DNA of 64,000 bases from Dongia sedimenti (GCA_030715195.1 JAUYVI010000012.1:1-64000); one strand, 5' to 3'. Positions 8,676 through 17,738 are shown, numbered from the stretch's first letter. Program-made: numbers and translations. The notes: generated from the letters alone by a model not told the origin.

Positions 8676-9371
8676 TTACCGCTCCAGCAGCGTGACGCCG
8701 TCCTCGTGGCCGAGGATCGCCAGGCTGGCGAGGCCGATGAAGAGGCCGGTCTCAACCACGCCGGTGATGCGGCGCAGCCGCTCCTGCAGGCGGGCGGCGT
8801 CGGGGATGGCGTCGAAGCTGCAGTCGGCGATGACATGCCCGCCATCGGTGACGAAGGGCTCGGCGCCGGCGCGCCGCAGCGCCGCTTCGCAGCCGAGCGC
8901 CCGCAGCTTCTCGAGGGCCAACTCCCAGCCGAACGGGACCAGCTCCACCGGGAGCGGTGTCGCGGCGCCGAGCTGCTTCACCAGCTTGGTGTGGTCGGCG
9001 ATGACGATCATGCGCGCGCTGGCCTCGGCCACGATCTTCTCGCGCAGCAGCGCGCCGCCCAGGCCCTTGATCAGGGTGAGGCTGCCATCCTCGATCTGGT
9101 CGGCGCCGTCGATGGTGAGGTCGAGCTTGCGATGGTGCGTGAAATCGGTGAGCGGGATGCCGACCTGGCGGGCCAGAGTGGCGGTGCGTTCGGAAGTGGG
9201 AATGCCGGTGACGCGGAGGCCCTGCGCGACGCGTGCGCCCAGCAGTTCGATCGCCATGCTCGCGGTCGAGCCGCTGCCGAGGCCGAGCACCATGTTGTCC
9301 TCGATTGCGGCGACGGCGCGGGTGGCGGCGTTGCGCTTGGCGGCGTCGAGCTTCGGATCGATGCGCTTCAC
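8676..9371 (-). CDS. rpiA: Ribose-5-phosphate isomerase A
   Basis: This 231-residue protein interconverts ribose-5-phosphate and ribulose-5-phosphate in the pentose phosphate pathway. Family signatures are all present: GLGSGSTA near 30-37, the IDGADQI loop with catalytic Asp residues near 88-94, KGLGGALLREK with the catalytic Glu and Lys, and a C-terminal GVVETGLF. Length matches the family. Its ATG overlaps the stop of gntK (ATGA-type, 9368-9371), so the two are co-translated, linking gluconate entry with the non-oxidative pentose branch. Confidence 0.95.
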   Translation of the reverse strand: MKRIDPKLDAAKRNAATRAVAAIEDNMVLGLGSGSTASMAIELLGARVAQGLRVTGIPTSERTATLARQVGIPLTDFTHHRKLDLTIDGADQIEDGSLTLIKGLGGALLREKIVAEASARMIVIADHTKLVKQLGAATPLPVELVPFGWELALEKLRALGCEAALRRAGAEPFVTDGGHVIADCSFDAIPDAARLQERLRRITGVVETGLFIGLASLAILGHEDGVTLLER

Positions 9372-9913
9372 GCCGCGCCCGCCGCCGCGCCGCGCTTGGT
9401 CAGCTCGCGCAGGATGGCGGCGACGATGGCGTCGGGCGCCGGCGCGATATCGGCCTTGATCGCGCGCTCGTCCGGGCTCGGCTCCTCGAGCTGCTTGAAC
9501 TGGCTTTCGAGCAGGCTGGCCGGCATGAAATGATCGGTTCGCTGCGCCAGCCGCCCGCGAATGAGGTCGTAGCTGCCGCGGAGATAAACCAGCGCCACGC
9601 GCTCGCGCGGGATGCCGTCGAACAGGATGTCACGATAGGCGCGCTTCAGCGCCGAGCAGCCGATCACGCCGGATTCGTCATCCGCCACCAGGAGCTCGAT
9701 CTTCTGTGCGATGCGGGCGAGCCAGGGCATGCGGTCGCGGTCGTCGAGCGGCGTGCCGCTCTGCATCTTCGCGATGGCTTCGGGCGAATGAAAGCTGTCG
9801 GCATCGAAATAGGACGCGCCGAGTTGTGCGGCCAGCAGCGTGCCGATCGTGCTCTTGCCCGAGCCGGACACGCCCATCAGCAGGACGACGATGGGATCGC
9901 TCAGGCCCGCCAC
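9368..9913 (-). CDS. gntK: Gluconokinase
   Basis: This 181-residue P-loop kinase carries GVSGSGKST near 14-22, FDADSFHS, and the CSALKRAYRD segment with the gluconate-binding Arg that marks GntK/IdnK proteins. It phosphorylates gluconate to 6-phosphogluconate with ATP. Its start overlaps the end of the AraC-type regulator gene by 13 bp and its end overlaps rpiA. The order regulator-gntK-rpiA on the minus strand suggests one sugar-acid operon under the control of its first gene. Confidence 0.93.
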   Translation of the reverse strand: MAGLSDPIVVLLMGVSGSGKSTIGTLLAAQLGASYFDADSFHSPEAIAKMQSGTPLDDRDRMPWLARIAQKIELLVADDESGVIGCSALKRAYRDILFDGIPRERVALVYLRGSYDLIRGRLAQRTDHFMPASLLESQFKQLEEPSPDERAIKADIAPAPDAIVAAILRELTKRGAAAGAA

Positions 9914-10950
9914 GGCAGATTCCTTTCATCGGCCGGATCCGCGCGCATCCGGTTGGTCTCGTTCGCGGGCTCGGCATCGGCGCCGCGGAAGTAGCTGGGC
10001 GGCACGCCCATGATACGCTTGAAGGCGCGGCTGAACGAGGCTTCGGAATCATAGCCGAGCCGCTGCGCCACCACGCCGATCCGGGCCTTGTCGCGGCTCA
10101 GCCATTGCCGCGCGTGGTGCATCCGCACCTGGGCGACATAGCGCGCCGGGGTCTCGCCGACCACGCGGGTGAAGCGTTCGGCGAAGGCGGAGCGCGAGCC
10201 GCGCATGGTTTTCGCCAGCGCCTCGATCGACCAGTCGGCGCTGGGGTTGAGATGGATCGCGGCCAGCACCCGGCCGATCTCCGGATCGCGCGCCGCGGCG
10301 ATCCAGCCGCTGGCATCGCCGCAGCCGCGCTCGACCCAGCTGCGAATGAGGCTCGCCGCCACCACGTCGGCGAGGCGCGCCAGGATGCCGCCGGCGCCGA
10401 CCCGGTCCATCGCCACCTCGCAGGCCATGGTCTTCAGGAGGTCCGGGATGCCCGGCTCGTTCAAGGTCGCCTCCTGCACCTGCATCAGCTCCGGCATCAT
10501 GCGGAGCAGGGGATGCAGCCGATCGACATTGAAGGTCATGCTGCCGCTGAACAGCAGGGTCTCGGCGCCGGCGCCCCCCGGTTCACCACCCCCGCTGGTC
10601 TCGAACACGTTCTCGCAGACTTTCTGGAAGGCGCATTGGCAGAACGGCATCGTCGCGGCATCGGGTTCGCTGGCCAGCGCGTGCTCGGCGCCGCGCGGCA
10701 GCAGCATGGCATCGCCGGGCTCGAAGCGGATCCATTCCTTCGTGGGAGTCAGCAGCCAGCAGCCGCGCCCCGAAGCGAAGTGGAAGCGCGCGGCTTCCTG
10801 GGCCGGGAAGGAGAGGCCCCAGGGCGCCTTCATCCGGAACCGGCCGTATTCGACCCCGTCCAGCCGCAGGCCGCGCAGCATTTCGCTGAGCGGATCTGCT
10901 TGGGCTTCGCCGGCCGGCGCCGGGCTCAGTCTGGACGATTTGTCATGCAT
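9901..10950 (-). CDS. AraC-family regulator with cupin sensor domain
   Basis: This 349-residue regulator has an N-terminal cupin-like ligand domain. A segment near 80-100 (EPGDAMLLPRGAEH) is typical of the AraC subgroup with a cupin_6 domain. The C-terminal double helix-turn-helix ends in IGVVAQRLGYDSEASFSRAF and GVPPSYFR. The start is placed at 10950 (MHDKSS). An in-frame ATG at 10992 is possible, but neither has a strong ribosome site. It is divergent from the MFS gene at 11029 across 78 bp, a classic layout for control of both sides; it also leads the gntK-rpiA operon. Confidence 0.85.
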   Translation of the reverse strand: MHDKSSRLSPAPAGEAQADPLSEMLRGLRLDGVEYGRFRMKAPWGLSFPAQEAARFHFASGRGCWLLTPTKEWIRFEPGDAMLLPRGAEHALASEPDAATMPFCQCAFQKVCENVFETSGGGEPGGAGAETLLFSGSMTFNVDRLHPLLRMMPELMQVQEATLNEPGIPDLLKTMACEVAMDRVGAGGILARLADVVAASLIRSWVERGCGDASGWIAAARDPEIGRVLAAIHLNPSADWSIEALAKTMRGSRSAFAERFTRVVGETPARYVAQVRMHHARQWLSRDKARIGVVAQRLGYDSEASFSRAFKRIMGVPPSYFRGADAEPANETNRMRADPADERNLPWRA

Positions 10951-11028
10951 TGCGGGTTTTCTAGCATGGAAAATCCTGAGAGTCAGGCGCAATTGTTAAC
11001 GCCAGAGTTCAGTCCCCGGAGAGAGTGC

Positions 11029-12240
11029 ATGTCCGATTCCCTGGCCGCCGCCGAAGTCCCAATCGATTCCGGGGCCGAGCCCATCGAACTTGCGATCGCC
11101 CCGGCCTGGACCGCGGTCCTGTCGCTGGCGATGGGCGTGTTCGGCCTGGTCACCGCCGAGTTCCTGCCGGCCAGCCTGCTGACCCCGATCGCCGCCGATC
11201 TCGGCATCAGCAACGGCGCGGCGGGGCAGACGGTGACCGCCACAGCCGTCATCGGCACCTTCGCCGGCATCTTCATGCCGATCCTGACCCGGCATTTCGA
11301 CCGCCGGCTGGTGATGTGGGCGCTGACCGCGGCTTTGGTCGTGTCGAGCCTGCTCGCCGCCTTCGCCACCAACCTCACCATGCTGCTGGGCGCGCGGCTG
11401 CTGCTCGGCGTCGGCATCGGCGGATTCTGGTCGATGATGGCGGCGATGGCGATGCGGCTGGTGCCGGAGCGGCTGTTCGCCCGCGCGCTCTCGATCGTGT
11501 TCACCGGCGTCTCGGTGGCGACGGTGAGTGCGGCACCGGTCGGCGCCTATCTCGGCGATCTCTACGGCTGGCGCACGGTGTTCGTGCTCTCGGCCGGGAT
11601 CGGCGTGCTGACCTTGCTGATCCAGCTGCTGACGCTGCCGAGCCTGCCGCCGCAGAGCAAGCCCAACCTGCGCACGCTGCTGCATCTGCTGCGCCGGCCG
11701 AGCATCCGGCTGGTGCTGGCGACGATTCTCATCACCATCTCCGGGCATTTCGCCGGCTTCACCTATGTGCGGCCGTTCCTGGAGCAGGTGCCGGCGCTGA
11801 AGATCGAGCTCATTTCGCTGACGCTGCTGGCCTATGGCGTCGCCGGATTCTTCGGCAATCTCGCGGGCGGCTGGGTCACGGCGAAGAGCGCGCAGGCCTC
11901 GGTGATCGTCGGCGCCTTGATCATCGCGGTCACCGCCTTCGCCCTGACCGGATTCGGCGCGGCGCCCTGGCTCGCCGGAATCGGCGTCGCCTTCTGGGGC
12001 TTCGCCTTCGGCTTCATCCCGGTCGGGGTGCAGACCTGGATCGTGCGCGCGGCACCCGACCAGCCGGAAGGCGCCAGCGGCCTCATCGTTGCCGCGTTCC
12101 AGATCGCCATCGCCAGCGGTGCGATCCTCGGCGGGCTGATCGTGGACAGTCTCGGACCGACCGGCGTCATCGCCTATTGCGGCCTCACGACCCTATTGGG
12201 CGCCGGGCTAGTCTTCGCCTTCGGCCGGAAGACGGCCTGA
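11029..12240 (+). CDS. MFS transporter, DHA1 drug/metabolite exporter type
   Basis: This 403-residue protein with 12 predicted membrane segments belongs to the major facilitator superfamily. It shows motif A-like RHFDRRLVMW between helices 2 and 3 and the antiporter-type GVSVATVSAAPVGAYLG in helix 5, which points to proton-coupled export (NepI/AraJ-like group). CGGAGAG precedes the ATG at 11029 at good spacing. It is divergent from the AraC regulator, which probably controls it. The substrate may be a sugar, nucleoside or drug and cannot be told. Confidence 0.88.
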   Translation: MSDSLAAAEVPIDSGAEPIELAIAPAWTAVLSLAMGVFGLVTAEFLPASLLTPIAADLGISNGAAGQTVTATAVIGTFAGIFMPILTRHFDRRLVMWALTAALVVSSLLAAFATNLTMLLGARLLLGVGIGGFWSMMAAMAMRLVPERLFARALSIVFTGVSVATVSAAPVGAYLGDLYGWRTVFVLSAGIGVLTLLIQLLTLPSLPPQSKPNLRTLLHLLRRPSIRLVLATILITISGHFAGFTYVRPFLEQVPALKIELISLTLLAYGVAGFFGNLAGGWVTAKSAQASVIVGALIIAVTAFALTGFGAAPWLAGIGVAFWGFAFGFIPVGVQTWIVRAAPDQPEGASGLIVAAFQIAIASGAILGGLIVDSLGPTGVIAYCGLTTLLGAGLVFAFGRKTA

Positions 12241-12540
12241 GGGTGCGACACTCTCGGCCATGGCCAGCGCCGTCCGCACTTTCGCGCGGAGCAGCAGCGC
12301 CAGCGAGAGACCGACGGCGACGATCGAGACGCAGACCACATCCCGCTCCATCGGCGTCAACAGCTTGAGCGCATGCAGGCCGAGATAGAGCAGCACCGCT
12401 GCATGGCCCAGCGCGAACCAGGTGATGTAGAGCGGCGTCTCCGCGTGCAAGTCCATGTCGTCGGCGGGGGCATCCATGATCTGGCGCGCGGAGGCGACCA
12501 GGCGCGGGTCGGGAAGATCCTGTTCCATTTTCCTCTCCAT
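12208..12540 (-). CDS. Small two-helix membrane protein
   Basis: This protein has about 110 residues, with a hydrophilic N-terminus and two hydrophobic helices (LYITWFALGHAAVLLYLGL and DVVCVSIVAVGLSLALLL) separated by a short turn. The C-terminus is polar. Its ATG overlaps the TGA of the gene upstream (TGATG at 12538-12542), so the two are translationally coupled. Its 3-prime end overlaps the convergent MFS gene by 33 bp. No family is recognised; it could be a small accessory membrane protein. Confidence 0.55.
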   Translation of the reverse strand: MERKMEQDLPDPRLVASARQIMDAPADDMDLHAETPLYITWFALGHAAVLLYLGLHALKLLTPMERDVVCVSIVAVGLSLALLLRAKVRTALAMAESVAPSGRLPAEGED

Positions 12541-12827
12541 CACTCGGCGGTCGGCGTGAGATAGCGGTCGAGCCAGGCCTGCAGCGGATCGGCGCTGGCG
12601 AGCTCGTGGTCGAGCAGGCCCTCGTCGGCTTCGGCGAGGTCACGGCGCGCCGCATCGGCCAGCACGAAGCCTGGCCTGCGGTTGGCACCGCGCTCGAGGC
12701 TGAGCAACTCGGCCTTGGCGCCGGCGTCGAGGGCCAGCGGCGCCTCGGCGAGCTCGCGGAAGCTCGCGTGCAGGACCAAGGCGCTGACGCAAAGGGTGAC
12801 GGCGGCGAGCAGGGGGAAGGCGTTCAT
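12540..12827 (-). CDS. Small single-span or exported hypothetical protein
   Basis: This 95-residue protein starts with a hydrophobic segment (MNAFPLLAAVTLCVSALVLH) that is either a signal anchor or an uncleaved signal. An acidic, Ala/Leu-rich domain follows. The start at 12827 has GGAGA 8 bases upstream, better than the upstream ATGs near 12917. It is coupled to the downstream two-helix protein through TGATG, so the pair probably works together at the membrane. The function is unknown. Confidence 0.55.
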   Translation of the reverse strand: MNAFPLLAAVTLCVSALVLHASFRELAEAPLALDAGAKAELLSLERGANRRPGFVLADAARRDLAEADEGLLDHELASADPLQAWLDRYLTPTAE

Positions 12828-12931
12828 CGGCGGGGTCTCCTTCGCTGTTTGGTACAGGAAGGCTATCGCCCGCCGGCCTCTCCGAGCCATCACGCCCCCG
12901 TCCATCCCGATCATCAATGAGGGGGGGAATC

Positions 12932-12949
12932 CCTATACTTGTGTATAGG
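12932..12949. promoter_or_regulatory. Perfect inverted repeat upstream of the PAS kinase gene
   Basis: CCTATAC-TTGT-GTATAGG is a perfect 7-bp-arm inverted repeat 70 bp before the kinase start. It is a good candidate operator for the FixJ-like regulator encoded just downstream. A related but imperfect element, ACCTCTGTATAGTAGGT, lies at 15201-15217 before the single-domain receiver gene. Confidence 0.6.
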
Positions 12950-13018
12950 CACCGCTTCCCTAATGGCGCGGCAGGGCAACATTGCTGCGCAACTCAGCCC
13001 TGGTGTAAATTGGAACCC

Positions 13019-14515
13019 ATGTCAGCCGATCTCAGCGGATCCCGCATTCTTTCCGGAACACCGCGCGCCCAGCCGCATCGCCCCCATGCGCATCGCGTCT
13101 GGGTCTGGAGCGCGGCACTGCTCGCCGCCGCGATCTTCGCGGTGGATACATTCACACCGCTCGACATCGCGGTCGCCGTCTTCTACGTGATCGTGATCCA
13201 CATCGCGGCCGGCGCCTCGCGGCGCAAGTATCTGGTGAACACCGCGCTCGGCTGCGGCATCCTCACCGTCCTCAGCTACATCATCGTCCATGGCGATGCC
13301 GAGCCCGGCCAGCCGCTGATCCGCTGCGTCGTCAGCCTCTCGGCGATCGGCATCACCAGCGCGCTCGCTTTGCGCAACCATGCGGTCGAGAGCACCTTGC
13401 GCGAGCAGGCCAACCTGCTCGAGCTGACCCATGACGCGATCTTCGTCCGCGACGCCAACAACACCATCACCTATTGGAACCGCGCCGCGGAGCAGCTCTA
13501 CGGCTGGCCGCGCGAAGAGGCGATCGGCCGCAGCGTCGACGACCTGTTGCAGACCCGGTTCCCGGCGCCGCGCGACGAGATCCGTGCCGCGCTGCTGCGG
13601 CAGGGCACCTGGGAGGGCGAGCTCATCCACACCACACGCTCTGGCGCCCGCGTCGTGGCCGCCAGCCGCTGGGCGCTGCAGCGCGACAAGGACGGCAAGC
13701 CGATCGGCGTGCTCGAGAACAACACCGACATCACCGCCGCGACCGAAGCGCGCGAGGAGCTGCACCAGGCGCAATCGGCGCTGGCCCATGCGGCGCGGGT
13801 CGCCACCCTGGGCGAGCTCAGCGCCTCGATCGCCCATGAGGTCAACCAGCCCCTGGCCGCGATCATCACCAACAGCGAGGCGGCCTTGCGCTGGATGGGG
13901 CGCAAGGAGCCCGATCTCGGCGAGGCCGCGGACGCCTTGAAGCGCGTGATCAAGGACGGCGAGCGGGCCAGCGAGGTGATCCAGCGGATCCGCGCCCTCA
14001 CCCGCAAGAACGAGCAGAAGCGCACGCGGCTCGACCTCAATGCCGTGATCGAGGAATCGCTGGCTCTGGTCCAGCGCGAGATCGCCGGCCACCAGATCGT
14101 GCTGACCCTCGATCTCGCCGCCGACCTCCCCGCGGTCGAGGCCGACCGGATCCAGCTTCAGCAGGTGCTGATCAACCTGCTGCTGAACGCGGTGCAGGCG
14201 ATGGACGCCGTGGCGCCGGAGACCCGCCGCCTCAGCCTCCGCACCTTCGCCGACGAGAACAAGCCCCACGAAACCAAGATGGCGTGCCTCGCGATCGCGG
14301 ATAGCGGCCCCGGCTTCGATGCCGACAACGCGGCCAAGCTGTTCAGCGCCTTCTTCACCACCAAGCCCGCCGGCATGGGCATGGGCCTTTCGATCTGCCG
14401 CTCGATCGTCGAGGCCGCCGGCGGCCGGATCTGGGCGACCCGCAACGACGGCGCCGGCGCCACCTTCCACGTCACCCTTCCCCCATCAACTTCCCCAGGG
14501 CGAGAGGCCGCATGA
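13019..14515 (+). CDS. Membrane PAS-domain sensor histidine kinase (FixL-like)
   Basis: This 498-residue kinase has four hydrophobic helices in about residues 28-118, then a PAS domain (about 125-245; HDAIFVRD, TYWNRAAEQLYGW). A HisKA domain follows, with phospho-His near 273 in ASIAHEVNQPLAAI, and an HATPase domain with the N-box (NLLLNAVQAM) and GMGMGLSICRSI. The HEVNQPL H-box marks the group that partners with FixJ/NodW/TodT-type regulators. The start at 13019 lies after an in-frame extension of low plausibility. The stop overlaps the regulator start (ATGA at 14512-14515). The signal is unknown. Confidence 0.88.
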   Translation: MSADLSGSRILSGTPRAQPHRPHAHRVWVWSAALLAAAIFAVDTFTPLDIAVAVFYVIVIHIAAGASRRKYLVNTALGCGILTVLSYIIVHGDAEPGQPLIRCVVSLSAIGITSALALRNHAVESTLREQANLLELTHDAIFVRDANNTITYWNRAAEQLYGWPREEAIGRSVDDLLQTRFPAPRDEIRAALLRQGTWEGELIHTTRSGARVVAASRWALQRDKDGKPIGVLENNTDITAATEAREELHQAQSALAHAARVATLGELSASIAHEVNQPLAAIITNSEAALRWMGRKEPDLGEAADALKRVIKDGERASEVIQRIRALTRKNEQKRTRLDLNAVIEESLALVQREIAGHQIVLTLDLAADLPAVEADRIQLQQVLINLLLNAVQAMDAVAPETRRLSLRTFADENKPHETKMACLAIADSGPGFDADNAAKLFSAFFTTKPAGMGMGLSICRSIVEAAGGRIWATRNDGAGATFHVTLPPSTSPGREAA

Positions 14516-15174
14516 TCACCCGCAACGCACCGCCTTCGACACAAGCTGCCGCCACGACCGAACCCTGCATCTACATCGTCGATGACGACCAATCGGTGCG
14601 CGACGCCTTGTCGAGCCTGTTCCGCTCGGTCGGTTACAAGGTGCAGCTTTACGGCGCCACCGCCGATTTCATGCAGGCCAAGCGGAGCGATGGGAACTCC
14701 TGCCTGGTGCTCGACATCCGCCTGCCCGGCGCCAGCGGGCTCGACCTGCAGACCCATCTCAACCGCGAGCAGATACCGATCCCGGTCATCTTCATGACCG
14801 GCCATGGCGACATTCCGATGTCGGTGCGGGCGATGAAGGCCGGCGCGATCGACTTCCTGGCCAAGCCGTTCCGCGACCAGGACATGCTCGACGCCGTGGC
14901 CAACGCGCTGGACGCCGACCGCAAGCGCCGCGACACCGACGGCTCGATGGCCGGGATCCGCGCCGCCTTCGAGACCCTGACCAGCCGCGAGCGCGAGATC
15001 ATGACCGCGGTCACCGCCGGGCTGATGAACAAGCAGGTGGCCGGCAATCTCGGCCTCTCCGAGATCACGGTGAAGATCCACCGCGCCAGCGCCATGAAGA
15101 AGATGGGCTGCCAGACCCTGGCCGACCTGGTGCGCATGGCCTCGCTGCTCGGCCTCGACACGTCAAAAAGCTGA
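14512..15174 (+). CDS. FixJ/LuxR-type response regulator
   Basis: This 220-residue regulator has a receiver domain with acidic pocket VDDD (23-26), phosphoacceptor Asp68 in LVLDIRLPG, and the FLAKPF Lys loop. A LuxR-type helix-turn-helix follows: LTSREREIMTAV, GLMNKQVAGNLGLSEITVKIHR. It is the cognate partner of the overlapping PAS kinase. A likely target is the palindrome at 12932-12949 (autoregulation) and possibly the element before the receiver gene at 15302. Confidence 0.92.
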   Translation: MITRNAPPSTQAAATTEPCIYIVDDDQSVRDALSSLFRSVGYKVQLYGATADFMQAKRSDGNSCLVLDIRLPGASGLDLQTHLNREQIPIPVIFMTGHGDIPMSVRAMKAGAIDFLAKPFRDQDMLDAVANALDADRKRRDTDGSMAGIRAAFETLTSREREIMTAVTAGLMNKQVAGNLGLSEITVKIHRASAMKKMGCQTLADLVRMASLLGLDTSKS

Positions 15175-15301
15175 CGGCGCATTTCGCCGCAGGCCGGTAA
15201 ACCTCTGTATAGTAGGTATTTGCGGCGCCTTCGCCCATCTTGTCTCCTAGAGCAACGTGCTTGCCGCGCGTTGGGAATAGAGACGAGTTTTGGGACGAAT
15301 T

Positions 15302-15673
15302 TTGGCCAGCGATCCGCATATCGCCATCATCGACGACGACGCCTCGGTCCGGGCCGCGATCGGCAGTCTGGTGCGCTCGCTGGGCTATATCGCGCAGAGC
15401 TATGCCTCGGCCGAGCTGTTCCTGCTGTCGGGCGACCTGCCGCAGACCGACTGCATCGTGACCGACGTGCAGATGCCGTCCGGCATGAGCGGCCTCGATT
15501 TGCAGGATCGGCTGACCGCGGCCGGCGTCAAGGTTCCGACCGTCATCATCACGGCCTTCCCCGAGGAGCACGTGCGCAACCGCGCCAGGGCCGGCGGCGC
15601 CATCGGTTTCCTCGCCAAGCCGTTCGACGGCCGCACCCTGGTGAAGCTGCTGGTCGACGCGGTCGAGCACTGA
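15302..15673 (+). CDS. Single-domain receiver protein (CheY/FixJ N-terminal type)
   Basis: This protein of about 123 residues is only a receiver domain: IIDDD acidic pocket, phosphoacceptor in VTDVQMP, Thr/Ser switch in IITAF and Lys in FLAKPF. It lacks an output domain, so it may compete for phosphate or act as a phosphate sink for the kinase upstream. The start is uncertain; no ATG fits the frame. TTG at 15302 or 15290 are candidates, and 15302 gives the usual short leader before the first strand. Confidence 0.8.
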   Translation: MASDPHIAIIDDDASVRAAIGSLVRSLGYIAQSYASAELFLLSGDLPQTDCIVTDVQMPSGMSGLDLQDRLTAAGVKVPTVIITAFPEEHVRNRARAGGAIGFLAKPFDGRTLVKLLVDAVEH

Positions 15674-15835
15674 AGTGATGCGTGCCAAATCCGCCGCGGC
15701 GAAGCGGAGCGGAAACGACTAGTCACCCGAATCGGCGATTCGGAGGAACGCCTGTTCGCGGACGTGCTTCAACTCCTCGCGTCTCGGCAGCGCAGCCTGC
15801 GCTCGGCCGCGACACCGTCAGGAGTTTTCATTTCC

Positions 15836-16384
15836 ATGCAGCGCGTTTCGCTCGGCAGCTTTCTCGGCCTCATGCTCACCCTGGCGGTCGGCTTCGCGAG
15901 CGTCCCGGCGCAGGCCGCCACCATCGGCGTGCTGCCGGTCGGCGGCTCCTATTCCGACACGATCTCGTCCAGCGGTCCCACCTTCAGCCGCGACTACAAC
16001 TTCCAGCTCGCCGGCGGCGCGAACAACGTGTCGATCCTGGCCACGGCGTTCGGCCAGTCCTCGAACGATTTCGGCGTCGATCTGCTGCAGATCGGGCTCT
16101 ACGACTCCGCCAGCAATCTGATCGCGTCCGGCTCCGGCACGCCGATCGCCTGGTTCGACTCCTTCTCGCAATCCGGCATCGCACTGGGCGCCGGCGCGTA
16201 TCTCTTCACCGTGTTCGGCCAGGTGACCGCCGGCAAGGACGCCTTCGTCTCGATCTCGCTGGCGGCGAACCAGATCAACACCGTGCCGATCCCGGCTGCC
16301 GGCCTAATGCTGCTGACCGGGCTGGGCGCGCTCGGCGGGCTGGCGCTGCGCCGCCGCGCGGCGGCCGAGCCGCGCGCCGCCTAG
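15836..16384 (+). CDS. Secreted protein with VPxPA-type C-terminal sorting signal
   Basis: This 182-residue protein has a signal peptide (cleavage after VPAQA) and a Gly/Ser-rich beta-type body. The C-terminal tripartite signal reads VPIPAAG, then a hydrophobic helix ([15 protein letters not shown]) and RRR. That tail matches the VPLPA/PEP-CTERM family handled by exosortases, which process proteins for exopolysaccharide-associated export. AGGAG lies about 12 bp before the ATG. No exosortase gene is in the window. The body resembles other PEP-CTERM proteins in composition only, so the function is unknown. Confidence 0.75.
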   Translation: MQRVSLGSFLGLMLTLAVGFASVPAQAATIGVLPVGGSYSDTISSSGPTFSRDYNFQLAGGANNVSILATAFGQSSNDFGVDLLQIGLYDSASNLIASGSGTPIAWFDSFSQSGIALGAGAYLFTVFGQVTAGKDAFVSISLAANQINTVPIPAAGLMLLTGLGALGGLALRRRAAAEPRAA

Positions 16385-16406
16385 ACACGGCGCCCCTGCG
16401 CACGAA

Positions 16407-16438
16407 AAAAGGCCCGGAGACACGCTCCCGGGCCTTTT
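16407..16438 (+). terminator. Rho-independent terminator
   Basis: AAAAGGCCCGG and CCGGGCCTTTT form a strong stem with a short loop and end in a T-run, 20 bp after the stop of the sorting-signal protein. The A-run before the stem would let it work in both directions. Confidence 0.85.
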
Positions 16439-16484
16439 CTCTTGGTCTATGATCCCGGCGCGGAATCGATCCGGGAGGAAGACG

Positions 16485-16949
16485 ATGCGAGACTGGAAGC
16501 TGCCTTGGGAAGGCGCCTGCCGCTGCGGCCAGGTGCGGATCCGCGTCAGCGCGCCGCCGATGATCACCATGGCCTGCCATTGCACCGGCTGCCAGCGGAT
16601 GAGCGCCTCGGCCTTCTCGCTGTCGGTCGCGATCCCGGCCGAAGGTTTCGCGGTGATCCAGGGTGCGCCGGTCATCGGCGGAATGCACGGCCCCACCCGG
16701 CATTTCTTCTGCCCGCACTGCATGAGCTGGATGTTCACCCGGCCGGAGGGCATGGACTGGTTCGTCAATCTCCGCACCACCATGCTCGACAACGCCGCCG
16801 ACCTGCCGCCCTTCGTCGAGACCTACACGGAAGAGAAGCTTCCCTTCGCGCAAACCGGCGCCCGGCACAGCTTCGCAACCCTGCCGCCGCTGGAGGCCTG
16901 GCAGGGTCTGATGCAGGAATACGCGCAATCCACGGAAGCCTCGACCTGA
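16485..16949 (+). CDS. GFA-fold (glutathione-dependent formaldehyde-activating-like) zinc protein
   Basis: This 154-residue protein shows the CENP-V/GFA pattern of zinc cysteines: CRCG near 12-15, ACHCTGC near 31-36 and FFCPHC near 75-80. Founders catalyse formation of S-hydroxymethylglutathione, but most family members have unknown substrates. The start at 16485 is chosen because GGGAGGAAG precedes it; an in-frame ATG at 16449 lacks a site. It stands alone between two terminator-bounded secreted-protein genes. Confidence 0.8.
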   Translation: MRDWKLPWEGACRCGQVRIRVSAPPMITMACHCTGCQRMSASAFSLSVAIPAEGFAVIQGAPVIGGMHGPTRHFFCPHCMSWMFTRPEGMDWFVNLRTTMLDNAADLPPFVETYTEEKLPFAQTGARHSFATLPPLEAWQGLMQEYAQSTEAST

Positions 16950-17106
16950 CCTGCATCATTCCGGCCGAAGGTTCCCGCCGTTAACTCCGATTCCGCCGCA
17001 TCTTTCGCGGAACGCCTGACCCCGCCTCGGTATTAGTAGCGCAACACCGCCGACTGTCGGAACGGCAGTCGCGCTGTTTCTGCGTTTCCCGAGGAGGAAC
17101 AATCCA

Positions 17107-17685
17107 ATGCGTATGAAGATTTCAGGCGCCCCGCTGATGACGTCACTCGCCGCTTTGCTCGCCCTGGGCGTGCTGGCGGGCATCACGCCGGCCGCGGCCA
17201 ATGACGCGGCGGACAAGATCATCTCGAACTACTGCGACAACAACCCCGGGGTCCAGGATTGCAACGACTGGCGCTACAACCGCGCCGGCTGGAGCACGGA
17301 CCAGTATCTGAAGTTCTACAACCAGTATCGCAGCGATCCGGCCTTCCAATCGGCGGAAGCCGAGGCCGCCTTCGGCCTGCCGGTGAACTCGGCGGCCTCG
17401 ACCCAGGACGTCAACCCCGGCACCGCGCCGGTCAAGGATCCGCTCGGCACCGCCGATATCGCCGTGCCGGTCAGCCCGAGCTCCGGGACTCCGGGCGCCA
17501 GCGCCGGCGGAGAAGCGGGCGCGGTGCTCAGCACGCCGACCGGCAATGTGGTGAAGACGGTGCCGGAGGTGATCGGCGACAGCCCGACCCATGTCTCCGA
17601 CTGCATGGCGACCTACAAGTCCTACGACCCCGCCACCGACACCTATATGGGTTTCAGCGGCGAACGCCAGAAGTGCAAGCTCTAA
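17107..17685 (+). CDS. BA14K-family secreted protein
   Basis: This 192-residue protein has a signal peptide ending TPAAA. A short domain with CDNNPGVQDC follows, then a Pro/Gly/Ser/Thr-rich linker (about 95-150). The C-terminal motif CMATYKSYDPATDTYMGF with a final GERQKC is the hallmark of the BA14K family (named from a Brucella antigen with lectin-like activity). GAGGAGG lies about 10 bp before the ATG. It probably works in the periplasm or at the surface. A strong terminator follows at 17739. Confidence 0.75.
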   Translation: MRMKISGAPLMTSLAALLALGVLAGITPAAANDAADKIISNYCDNNPGVQDCNDWRYNRAGWSTDQYLKFYNQYRSDPAFQSAEAEAAFGLPVNSAASTQDVNPGTAPVKDPLGTADIAVPVSPSSGTPGASAGGEAGAVLSTPTGNVVKTVPEVIGDSPTHVSDCMATYKSYDPATDTYMGFSGERQKCKL

Positions 17686-17738
17686 GCCGAATGGTGCAGG
17701 GCTGACCGCCGAAGCCCAGCTTCCGCGCCATGACGACG

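Noticed and set aside
9706..11028. A long in-frame extension upstream of the MFS transporter
   Set aside because: It is antisense to gntK and the AraC gene and has Arg/Ala-rich junk composition. The transporter has its own ribosome site at 11029.
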